NCBI GenBank assembly: GCA_965178125.1
Contig: OZ237735.1
Span: 1,984,001-2,048,000 of the forward strand
Length of the DNA: 64,000 nucleotides
Direction: 5' to 3'
Origin: Bilabrum cf. latius
Lineage: Eukaryota; Bigyra: Bicosoecida; Bigyra; Bicosoecida
Shown: positions 12,185-22,204 of the stretch, piece after piece
Layout: each line of letters begins with the position of its first letter
How positions within the stretch are numbered: position 1 is the stretch's first letter
Notes under the pieces: generated by a model
The model's input: the letters and a program-made list of their open reading frames with translations, nothing else
Database searches by the model: none
Told to the model about the DNA's origin: nothing
Position numbers and translations under genes: made by a program

Positions 12185-14452
12185 ATGGATAGCAGAACTG
12201 TGCCTCATCCTAGCGTTGGTACGTCTACCAATAGCTTATTCTCATCGATTGGATGCAAGTATACCGGCGGTGTGCAGCTTGGGTTCGGTTTCAAGCGACA
12301 GGCACCATCCCACAAGGGCAGTCCGTCCGACGGTCTCAATTGGGTGGAGGTACAGCGGGATCAAGGATGGACTTTGTATCCACTTAGCGACATGTATGGT
12401 CTCGCGCCATTGAGCACAGCAATGAAGCGCCGGACGGACAGCTTGTTGCCATCGGCTCGCACTGTTGCCTTGCGCGGCAACTCCACTACTGCGCTCCCAC
12501 TCGCGTCCACAGGAGATATGAGCAGTGGTAGATTGCATGAAAGTTCTTCGTACAGGGTGAGCGCACAGCCATCCAAGTCAACTTCCGGACACTGGTCGGC
12601 TTGGGGACTCCCGGCATCTGTAGGGACAACCGTGTCCTTCGATACGAGCAGGCTCACGGAGGAACTGGCCCGGGGCCCCTCGGATTTGCTTCAGTAGCTT
12701 AGCGTTCGGGCAAGCGGGAATGCATCGAAGGCAACGGTTGCCAAGGCCTGGAACCGCTTGACCGGACGACCTGAAGTGGGCGAGCACTAGCCAGCAGAAG
12801 CAGCTGCCTCTTCATCCACCGCTGGGTCGAAGGAATACGCCGACTTGCAGTGGCGCTCGCAAGTATCCTGGACAAGGAGCAAGTCGCCTGGATTCATCCT
12901 TAGTTCGGGAGACAGCCGGTCTGCCAAGGGAGACAAGGGGCAGCACCCCTCTCTGCTGTGGCGACCCGCCGCACTGACCGCCAACCTGAGCACGTCTGCC
13001 TCGCTGGGTGGAGGCGCATTTGCGACAATTGAGCTCCAGGGCAGGGCCAAGGGCTCCAGCAAAGGCGGCAGCAGCAGCGGCAGTAGCAGCGGCAGCCGAA
13101 GCAAAGGCTCGTCCGGTTCCAGGAAGCATCGCGGCTCTGGCTCCAGATCAGAGTTCAGGTGGCTGGCAGGCACACGCGACCTGTGGATCGATCTGGGCAG
13201 CGCGCAGCTAACACAGGCTGCAGCAGCTCTTTGCCACGTGTACAAGACCCCCTCCAAGTCAAAGACAAAGACGAAACGGAAGAATGCCGGGGGGGCGAGC
13301 TCGGGTTCCAAGCCAGCACCGCAACCTGGACAAAGCTCAAGTGCAGCTGGCACGAGCACGAGCTCGAGCATTGTAGTAGAAACAGTGCCTTTCCAGCTGC
13401 CCATGCTGCAGCTTGCAACCCTATTCCCGGCTTACTATGGGGAGCATGGCATGGAATTCAGTTCTCAAGGCAGTCAGTCGAAGGGCAAAGGAACCGGGTC
13501 CTCTACCAAGAGAAGAGGCAAGCCCTCGAGCGCTGGCGCTGGCACCGGGTCCGGATCCGACTCATCCGCCGGGACTTCTTCTGGGATTTCTCGCCGATAG
13601 CGCGCCTCTAGTGGTGCATCTCCCGCTGGTGCCTATGGTCTGGGCTGGCTGTCTGGCATGGCTCCTCCGGGCTCAACGGAGACTTGGTGCAAGGGCGCGC
13701 TGTCGCAGTCTTCGCTTATAGGAGAGGCCGGGGCGCTGCTGGACCTTGGCAAGGGCACTGCGGTTGGGGTGCGTTGCAAGGGGAAGGCCGACTTGGTGAT
13801 GGCGAAAGCAGATGCGAACAGCAATAGTGGTAGGGGTGAAAGGGGTGGGGGGCGATCAGGGCGAGGGCGAGGCCGTGGTGGTGGTGGTGGTGGCGGGAGC
13901 AGAACTGGCGGGCGTGGCAGCAGCGGGGGCAGGAAGCGAGGCACTTCAGACGATCCTAGCCTGCTGTCTCCTGCGTGGATTAGTGGCTTGCGGGGCCTCC
14001 GCCTACCAAGGAACAAGCCTGGATCCAGGAGCTCGTCGGGTGTGCTGGGCGGAGTGGAAGGCCTGGAGAAGCTGGAGGTTGGCGGGCAGGTGAGTCCGCT
14101 TGGGTCTTAGCGGCTGGTATTCGGATGGAAGTGGGACGCAGCTTCGGATGCCGCGGAAGTCAGCGTGAGGTCTCGAGTGCGGGCCAAGCTCGGGGGCGTG
14201 CTGCATGCCGCCGACAGGACCTCGGAAGGTGCGATCGCCAGTGCTCCGGAGGCGGCCGGGTGGCGGGCAAGCCTGCCGAAGCCTGACCCAAACTCTCCCA
14301 TGGCATTGCGCGTGCGCCCTGTGGAGGCGACCATGCAGTTGCAAGCCGGCTTGCAGTCCAGTGCGTCTGGGGGCGCCGGATTTCGGGAACCGGTGACGGA
14401 TGCGTTCATCGGGGCGCATTTGTAGCTATCGCTTCCGCGCGGCAGGGCTTGA
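12185..14452 (+). CDS. Hypothetical protein, 755 aa
   Basis: I do not recognise the family. From ATG 12185 (MDSRTVPHPSVGTSTNS) the frame stays open through five TAGs (12695, 12788, 13598, 14108, 14423) to TGA at 14450. The N-terminal 170 residues are Ser/Thr-rich with YTGGVQLGFGF and LNWVEVQRDQGW; the middle has alternating hydrophobic stretches (DLWIDLGSAQ, QLPMLQLATLF) separated by Ser/Gly/Lys low-complexity runs (13060-13140, 13820-13950); the end is VRPVEATMQLQAGLQSS. The alternating pattern could suggest a beta-rich or barrel protein, but that is a guess. It is divergent from the VHS-GAT gene, sharing a ~200-bp upstream region. Continuity of one frame over 2.2 kb with only TAG interruptions is the evidence that it is one gene. 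Confidence 0.7.
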
Positions 14453-14854
14453 TGGTGCTAGGCAAATAAGGATATTGTTGTGTGAGCTATCTGCGCCTGC
14501 ACGCCACAGTACATCGTGTGCGCTGCTGCCGGTTCGTACAGGTTCCGCTAGCGAATGCGCAGCGCCGTTTGCAGTAAATCCAAGCAACCGTTGTATATTT
14601 CACAAGAAAGGAAGTGCATGCAGCACCAAGAAGTGCTCAGTGAAATTCCGTAGCCAGATGATCCCGTGGCGGCGGAGCAGCGCATGCAAGTACTGCTCCG
14701 GCGGGCGGCGGCTTCACGAAAGCACTGGGTCCAATCGGTGATGAAATGCAAGCCGTACGGTCTGCAACAACCAGATTGCTTGGGTGCAGTCCGCACAATG
14801 ATTCGTGCAGCTAGATTGCTGCAACAAAAGCAAGACTAGATCGGAATACCAACC
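14453..14854. other. Intergenic region, 402 bp
   Basis: Lies between the unrecognised 755-residue gene and the VPS9 gene. I see no convincing coding frame, RNA or repeat; it should contain a terminator and the VPS9 promoter. Confidence 0.5.
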
Positions 14855-17800
14855 ATGGAAAGCGCGCTGGGCACTCCAGCACTGGGTGCTCTGCCGGCTA
14901 CTCGTTCGCGCTCGTACACGCTGCACGACCGAACCGGATCCATATCATCCCATCCATTCAAAGCACTTCGTGAACTTAGATCAAGGCTTGAAGCCTCCGC
15001 TCCCCAGCCGGCTTCCAGGCCCAAGCCTACACCTTCGCGTCGTCCCGACACTTCTGTTGACGCTAGAGACTTGATTCGTCTAGCCAAGGATGTCCTAGAA
15101 TCATCGCAGAGCTCTCTGGCGGGCGTGACCCATGCACTCGACCTGCAGTAGCATGGCGCGTCGTCCGGAAGCGGTGGTGGCGCGAGCACGGCAACCGGAG
15201 CGAGCGAGGTGGAGACGAGCCCAGAGCTAGCTTGGAGGGAGCGAGCAGGCGCATCTCCAGCTTGGTGGCCGCTTCTCGTTCGAAATCGATCTCCTCGAGA
15301 AATCAAGATCGAGTGCGAGCGTGACAGCTTCGTGTCCCAGCTGCTGCTCCCTCGGTCCGGTTGCGGCGACATCGCCGAACGAGTGCGAAGGTTCGCTGAG
15401 AGCCTCCGGAGGCAACTGCAGCGGGCCACTGCGCGAAAGAGGGCGTAGCATAGCATGAAGCAACGCATGAGCCTGCAGGTAGCTTCGGGTCAGGGAACGT
15501 TCGCTGCGCTGGACGGTGCCTCGACGGTGGGCGGGCGCTCCGCAGGCACCGCGGCGGGTAGCGAGGGCCCCGTGGATCCTAGGGCAGGGAACAGCGGTAG
15601 AGGCGGTGGCAACGGTCGGCCAGGCACTTCCCTGTCTATTTCGACACCGCGCGGCGAGGACTCGGAATAGGAAAGGCTCCGGTCGGTGGGCGCGAGCCGG
15701 CTGGCACTGCTTGACCCGAGGCCAAAGACCCGTGGGGAGGAAGAAATCGGCTCCGATTCCCCCCTTCCCGGCGTGTTCTTCTCGAGTCCGATGGAGTCGA
15801 TGGGGGCGGAGGAAGTCGCCACGGTGATCAAGCAATACCTCTCGCAGCTGACGAGGGACCTTGCGGTGCACCCCCGGTTCAGAGCATGCCACGAGGCAGC
15901 GCAGTCGGTCGCTGGCAAGACCAGGGAACAAATGCAGGGCGACCTCAGGTAGCTGCGGCAGGACGAGCGGGACCTCGAGAGGCGGGCCCGGCTGCAGCCC
16001 AGCAAGGGGCCCTCCATGGGACCTGGTGGCTAGGGGTCGACCTCGACCTCGCTCTTCGGCGTGGAGACGGTACCACTCACTGCCTCCGACATGGCGGCGC
16101 TGGAAACTCGTTCGGAGGAGCGAAGGCGGCGCATCGGCCTGCTGCAGGATGCCCTCAGATGGCTGGATGTGGAGGAGGGCGTGGAGCGGTACCTCTTCGC
16201 TCACGTGCACGCCGACGTGCTCGATTGGATCGGCGAGGAGAACGATCCAGAGAGCGAGCAGGCCGCAAAGCAGGCCGTGCAGGCGGCGCAAAGGGCTGCT
16301 CGCAGAGGAAACCGACGGCGGTCTGCCCAAGTATCCGGTGCCGGGCAGGGTCGCGGGAACAACAAGCCGTAGTAGTAGTACGAGCGGCTAGGCAGCAGTC
16401 AAAGGGGGGGCATGCAGGGTGCCATCGCCGGGCAAGGATCAGGTTCCCCCGACGTTGTGCGTGCAGCGCAGATACCCAGAGTAGAGAGCATGCGGGAGAC
16501 AGACGAGGCTCTCAGCAAGCAAGAAGTGCAGCTGGCCTTTGTCACGCTGGACCTGATGGAGATCGAGGATTTACCCAGCGAGCTGGAAATCGCGCTGGGG
16601 CTTGCACACGCTGTCCTGCGAGACATCGCAGAGGCAGTCACTGCGAGCGACAAGCTGCAGTGCATCGTCAATGCAAGCAAGATTCTCACCACGGTCATCT
16701 CAGAGGCTGGACGGCTGCGAAGGGAAGAAGCAGAGAAGGCAGGAGGCAAGGGTTCCTCTGCCAAGGGCGTGGGCGCCGATGACCTGGTGCCCCTGTTCAT
16801 CCACGCCGTCATTCACTCGCAGGTGCCCAAGCTGCTCACCCACCTGCGCTTCTGCGACCTTTTCAGCGGATCTGACGTGCTGCGATCGGAGAAAGGATAC
16901 TACCTGACCACGATGCAGTGCGCGCTGCATTTTGTGAGGACGGCGGATGCGTCGTCCTTCAAACTGGACCCAGTAGAATTCGAACAGAAATGCAGAGAAT
17001 CGATGGCTGCGAGGAGCACAGCCGCCGCAGAGGATCCAGGACCGAAAATCACTAGCGCCGGGGAGGATAGCGACCTGAAGGCCGTGGTGCTGGCGCAGCG
17101 AGCCGCCGTGCCGCCTGACTTGGCAGTTGCGCTGGGACTGGTCACCCCAGAAGATGCCCTGAAGGAGAGGTCCTCGACAGGCAAGCCGGGCGCATTGCCT
17201 CCAGCAGTCGCGGCCAAAGGCCGGGACAGCCCCGAAGGTGAAGGCAAGGCAGCAGGGCAGGGTAGTCTCGGGTCGCCCGATGGCACGCTTGCGGACGTGC
17301 ATAGCCCCGGCACAGCAGAGCACGCAGCCGCTATCGCCCCTGCAGGCGGCAGGAGACGGGCTTCGACCATGGTGTCCGGGTCCGCGAGAGTGGCGGGCCG
17401 GCGCCTCGCCCAGTGGTGGTAGATGTACTCCGCGAGCGCAGCCCAGGGAGACGATGGCGGGGCGATGGGTGCCGCTGCACCTTCTCGCAGTGGCGGTGGT
17501 ACCGGTGCCTTGGCACGGCGGCGGTCGTCGGGTACGGGCCGCAGGGTGGGTCAGTAGGCGCTTGCGCTGGTGCGGAGGGCCAGGGCGGCGGGCGTGGCGG
17601 TGCCAAAGGCGGTTAGGGACGGCTCCTTGCTGGAGCTGATGGTCGTTGATGCGGGTGACATAGGTGTGACGAGTGGGAGCGGGTCGTCGACAGCCGAGCG
17701 CGGCGGCCGCACTGCAGCGCACGATGGTGCTCACCCGCGGATCCACACGATAGCTGAGGAGGAGGAGGATGTAGAGGAGGCACAATCTATGAAGCCATCG

Positions 17801-18175
17801 AGCGAGAGGGAAGCGGGACAGCTGCTGGACCGCTGGGTGCAGATGCACGGCGCTGGCGGGTCGCAGCCGAGGGCCCGGCGCGGCGAAGGTGGCGACGCTG
17901 CATCCCGGGCTCACCGGCTGGCCATAGCACGGGGGACGAGCACCGGGGCTCTGGCCATGGTAGGGCGCAGGCTGGTGCTCGCGGCCATGCATGGCTCCCT
18001 GGAATCTGGCTTGCTGGGCGAGTGGCTGCCTGAGGACGTGCTGGACGGCGGCGGCTCCGCAGGCTTGGATGGCAAGTCGGACGAAGGGGTGCAGGACTGG
18101 AGCAGCGGAGGAGAGAGCGCCGATGAGGACGAGAACGAAGATGACGATGACAGCCAGTTCGGAGACATCGCTTGA
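14855..18175 (+). CDS. VPS9-domain protein (putative Rab5-family guanine nucleotide exchange factor)
   Basis: A 1,106-residue protein from ATG 14855 (MESALGTPAL) to TGA 18173. Ten TAGs are sense: 15149, 15446, 15668, 15950, 16031, three consecutive at 16370-16378, 17420 and 17555. The VPS9 core is at about 16560-16960: VGADDLVPLFIHAVIHS, LLTHLRFCDLF, then EKGYYLTTMQCALHFV, which match the conserved helices of Rabex-5/VPS9. In the family this domain loads GTP on Rab5-type GTPases in early endocytosis. It sits downstream of an N-terminal region with a predicted helical stretch (KQYLSQLTRDLAVHPRF) and upstream of a disordered acidic C-terminus (ESADEDENEDDDDSQFGDIA). With the VHS-GAT gene 3 kb upstream this gives two endosomal genes, though no operon is implied. 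Domain call is good; N-terminal start is the first in-frame ATG. Confidence 0.85.
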
Positions 18176-18266
18176 TGGATGCGGACGAGTGCGCGGCGCC
18201 TCGAGAACGAACGGAACCGGCAGCATACCTGAACGGCATACAAGACAGCAGATTCACTTGATTGGG

Positions 18267-18635
18267 ATGGATGGCTCTTCGTTTCTGGGACGTGATGAGC
18301 GCCGCGATCAGATCAAGAAATGGGCAGATAAAGCTGACGAGGCAACTTGCCGCAAAGAATGCCCTATCGCGCGTGTCATCGAGACAGAGGATGGCACGAT
18401 CCTTCTCACAGAATGGGTAAGCTTGCCTAGTGGCGTGGAGTACGACAAAAGTGGAACCTTGAGCTCGGTGTCATTTGGAGTCATGGATGAGAAGACTGAG
18501 TACGTTGAGCATCAGTACTTCTTCATGCACAAGGACCGAGAACAGGACTCTTGGTGGACTCCGACGGAGGCTGAGCTCGGCTTTGACTCGTTCTGCGCGC
18601 ACTTGAAACCAGTTCCGGCAACACTATCGGCCTGA
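18267..18635 (+). CDS. Small hypothetical protein, 122 aa
   Basis: ATG at 18267 (MDGSSFLGRDERRDQIKKW) to TGA. It has no TAG. Composition is normal for a globular soluble protein, with two Cys close together (ATCRKECP), an ETEDGTILLTEW strand-like stretch and a WW pair near the end. I recognise no family. It begins only 91 bp after the stop of the VPS9 gene and is convergent with uridine phosphorylase. An upstream exon cannot be excluded because the frame is open further 5'. Confidence 0.6.
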   Translation: MDGSSFLGRDERRDQIKKWADKADEATCRKECPIARVIETEDGTILLTEWVSLPSGVEYDKSGTLSSVSFGVMDEKTEYVEHQYFFMHKDREQDSWWTPTEAELGFDSFCAHLKPVPATLSA

Positions 18636-18788
18636 CTAACCGAAATAGGTCAGTTCATATCTATTTTCAAGGATTCACTCTGCAAGCAATCCGGTAGCTC
18701 TGAAGCAGAACGACCGCGCCCCAGACCCGCTCCGCCCCTTCCTTCAATTTGGCTCGGTCGGTCGGCAGGAACGCCAGAGCGCCCTGCC

Positions 18789-19803
18789 TTACTGTGGGGG
18801 GAGTAGAAGCTCGTCCTTCTGCATGGCATCGGGAATCTCAAGCGAAACCAGCGCATCGAGCGCGGCCTTTCCGACAACGACCTCCATCTTGGCGAAATGG
18901 GAAGCGCTGGCCCACTGCCCAGTCCGCCTGGAGACCAGCGGCACCGCAGCCACAGCCGCCTTGATCGACGCGCTTTCTGTTCCATCCTCCTGCTTGATTG
19001 GCTTGGCCGACCGAGCGACATCTAGCAGCGTGAAGTGCTCCATTTCGAGGGAGAGGCAGTCAGGAAAGGCCTTCTCCAGCCTATCCACCACTCCCGCGCA
19101 CCTGTCGTCAAAATCGCGGAGGACTCTTCCTTGCGGCGCATAAAAACCATCTGCAGTGGCAGCTACGCCTTCCCTGACTTCGATTTCTTTGAGTCCAGCC
19201 GCGTCCAACTGCGCTCTGGCCTTGGCGGCGTACAGCCCGCTGAGCTCCGCATCGGGCATCACTGGGCAGGGGGAGATGCTGTAAGGGGATTCGGCGGTGG
19301 CGTCTGTGATGGACGCAGCAGCGCCACCGCGAGCAGCACCCGATGAGGAGGTACTGGCGCCGCCGTGCAGCAGCTCTGGCCTCCTCGAAACGAGCACCGC
19401 GCCTTTGGAGCCCACCACCAGGCAGCCCGGCTTGGCATCGCCCAAACCGCCGCACGACCCGAGGCGTAGCATGGCCAGCGTTCCCTTGACGGACGCTCGG
19501 ACCTCTCGCACGGCAAAGTCCATCATAGGAACTCCCATGCCGATCGCGATCACCGTAACAGGGACCCCCCTGAACAAGCCGGTGTAGGTGTTGTATCCGC
19601 GAGAGGATCCAGTGTGAACACATCTGCGAGTGATGATAGGTGTGACGCTTTGTCTTTAGTGGTACCCCATGTCAAGTATGCATAGTGCTGTGCAGCAGGC
19701 GGTCAACTTGACCTCACTTTCCTCCGTTGTCAAAATTGGACGTGATGCGTATCGCCCGGTTCGCATCTCCGACAGTCAGCACTCGGTTTGCAACTGCGAG
19801 CAT
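18789..19803 (-). CDS. Uridine/nucleoside phosphorylase, 2 exons (19803..19718, 19623..18789)
   Basis: About 306 residues, stop TAA. Exon 1 begins at ATG 19803 and encodes ANRVLTVGDANRAIRI, the phosphate-binding start of the nucleoside phosphorylase fold. A 94-bp intron (GTGAGG...CTCGCAG) joins it in frame to HTGSSRGYNTYTGLFRGVPV, followed by TVIAIGMGVPMMDFAVREV and a Gly-rich GSCGGLGDAKPGCLVV, the usual order in uridine phosphorylases of the UP/PNP superfamily. It should cleave uridine (or another nucleoside) with phosphate to base and ribose-1-phosphate in pyrimidine salvage. No TAG codon occurs in it. The small gene at 19862-20140 lies just upstream on the same strand. Confidence 0.88.
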
Positions 19804-19861
19804 GACTGAAGGTGCTGCTGCAGAGAGCTTAATTGCAAGCTACAAATCGACAATACCGCAT

Positions 19862-20140
19862 TCACGAGACAAGCCGAGCCTTACTTTCACCAATGACAGT
19901 CTGTACATGCATAGTTCGGCCCTCAGCTGAGACTGGCAGGTTTGGGTCGGGATTATTGTCTAGGATTCCCCCGTGTGCATCCCTGGCACCGGACTTTCTC
20001 AAGTCTGTGCTCTCAATGATCCTTGCCGGACCAGTGCCGTCTTTGGACAGAAATCTCATGAGAAGTCCAGCAGCTGCCAAACCACTGGTAACCCCAAAAG
20101 CAATCCATTCATTTCCAATCTTCTTGGAAGCGTCTGCCAT
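19862..20140 (-). CDS. Small hypothetical membrane protein, 92 aa
   Basis: ATG 20140 to TGA. The start MADASKKIGNEWIAFG is followed by a hydrophobic stretch (VTSGLAAAGLLMRFL) long enough for one membrane helix, then a hydrophilic tail with DNNPDPNLP. Such short single-helix proteins are often mitochondrial or ER membrane subunits, but I cannot assign one. The upstream region (20141-20263) is shared with the divergent dynein light-chain-like gene. Confidence 0.6.
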   Translation of the reverse strand: MADASKKIGNEWIAFGVTSGLAAAGLLMRFLSKDGTGPARIIESTDLRKSGARDAHGGILDNNPDPNLPVSAEGRTMHVQTVIGESKARLVS

Positions 20141-20263
20141 TTCGCAAGGGTGCTAGGACGAGGGAAAATCTCGCTCCCGAATCCGCAGCAGTTGCGACCG
20201 CCGGCGCCCGGCCCAGGCATGTGGCCGTTGTGCGACCACAGCTAAAGCTATTGACGTCCAACT

Positions 20264-22045
20264 ATGGACGGGATGAAAGGTGCCCCACTCAGCGTATTGT
20301 AGCTTGCTGCGCCAATTTGCGTTCATGGACCGCAAGCGAGGCAAGGTGGTACGGAGCGATCGAGAGGGTCAGACAGAACATCTCAACACAAAGAGGCTAC
20401 TCTAGAATCTTCTGCGGCTGATATTAGCAAAGAAACCCTTATTCGGGCCATGTTTCCACCAAGAGAATGGACAGATCCCGACGGAAACACCTGGCTCTCC
20501 TTTCCTAGCTCGGAGCTGCCAACAAGAGATTCAGCACTGCGCGCCCACGAACACCTTGAGAGGGAGCTCAAGAGGCGTCAGGCGAGGCCTGAACCTCTAG
20601 ATGACGTTCGCGAAGAGATATTTGCAGAGCTTTTCGATGAGCTTATTCGCTAGATCGCGCTGCTGAATCCTGAGAGGGGCTTGCTGCTCCTCAGAGTTCG
20701 AGACGAGAGAAGACTCACGCTTCTTTCCCTGTCTGCCCTGGCGCAAGGGGGCTCGCGGTTCGGAACGAACTCTGTAGTTCGAATTCGTTAGCGTGGTAAG
20801 CGTGCCATGGAAAGGATAGGCCTCCAGTAGGATCGGATCGGCCACGCTGACACAGCGGTCCTCGCGGCACTCGACAGCACGGCGGCTCCGGGTACTGACT
20901 TTGAGGCGAGTGGGGGTGAAATTGTACCGTTATCGTCCAAAGCATCGTCCAAAGCAAGCGAAATGAACGGGTAGGACGCCGCGGGCCGATTGAGCAGCAC
21001 CATCACCAGCGGCACAACCAAACCGGATCACAGGGGGCGAGGCGTCTTGCCCGCGAGGGCCGCACTCGTCACACGCCTGTGGCCGCACAACGACGCCATC
21101 ACACGAGCGGCGGCAGAAGCAACCGCTGTCGAGCGCTTCGGTGTGGAAGAGGCGGGCAGGCTGTTCGAGCTGGTGAGGCGAGCCGCCGCGACCGACGTGC
21201 TGGAGGGCACCGCAGCCGCTGCGATCGCCGGGTCGGCACGGGCGGCTGGATGGAGCGGCTCTGGCTAGGGCGATGACAACGATCTGGTCGTGCTGGAGAC
21301 ACCCGGAAAACTAGGTATTGGCGTCCGCGATTCGGAGTCGGGAAGGATGGAGGGTGTCGGACTCGCGGAGGGCAAGGACGACGAGTAGGTGGAGGTGGAG
21401 GGGGCGAGCACTGGTGCTCGGTCAGCCGGAGCAATTGCTTCGTCGCTCGCATCAGCACTCCCGGTGGATCCAGAGGAGGAAGACCTGTCGGGGAAAGTCG
21501 TGGCAGTGCAGCGTGACGTGGATTCTCTCCGCGCTCGCAAGGCGGAGCTGGAGTCTCTCATGCAAGCAGTCGGCGCCAGAGCCAGGGCGCGGCGATATGC
21601 TGCCGTGCGGGTGGCAGAGCAAGCAGAGGCAGAGGCTCAGGACGAGGCCGGGATCGGGATGGGGACTTCATCTGGGGGCGGCATTCTAGGCGGGGCTACT
21701 GCGGGGAGCAGCAGCAGGGCGCCGTCAGCGCTCGCCGCAGCGCTTCGCGCCTCGGACGGCCCGGGGGGTATGCACCCTGGCTCGAGGGCTGGTGAGGGCG
21801 CGGGGGGAGAAGGCGCGATCATGGAGCAGCAGCTGGCCCTGTAGCTGCAGCGACGGGCACAGAAAGCTAGGCTGGAGAGCTAGATTGAGGCATTGCGGAC
21901 GGTGCTGGGAAGGGCAGCGGCAGCTGCCGCGGCGGCCGGTGATGGTGACCAGTACAGCGACGACGGTTCCGACACTGGCCTCGACGTTGCGACTGGGCTT
22001 GGTCCGGAACCGAGCCTCGACAGTGCGGTCGGACTTGACCATTGA
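20264..22045 (+). CDS. Axonemal dynein light-chain (p28/DNALI1) domain protein with C-terminal extension
   Basis: The frame opens after a TGA at 20252 and runs to TGA at 22043, with about nine TAGs as sense (including 20651, 20789, 20828, 20972, 21266, 21386, 21842). The core at 20440-20790 matches the p28/DNALI1 family of inner-arm dynein light chains: FPPREW, then ELKRRQARPE, FAELFDELIR, and ERGLLLLRVRDE directly after a TAG. The position of that first TAG holds Glu or Gln in the p28 proteins I remember. After this core the usual coiled coil is replaced by ~400 residues: an Ala-rich part, an acidic stretch ending GKDDE-TAG-VEVEG, and a final helix (EQQLAL-TAG-LQRRAQKARLES-TAG-IEALRTVL) that reads as a coiled coil. 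It implies a motile cilium. The N-terminus before PPREW is unconserved, so the start or an upstream exon is uncertain. Confidence 0.78.
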
Positions 22046-22204
22046 GATACATTTGTTCTCCAAACGTGGCATTTTGGGACTATAATTGCGTTTTGGGGTG
22101 GGATTTCTCGCATCCGGAATCCGGATGCACAAACGCCATCTCGGTGGCCAGTCACCCTCCAAATATCCTCTACAAGTGCAACTAGCATGCTACGCAGTCT
22201 ACTG

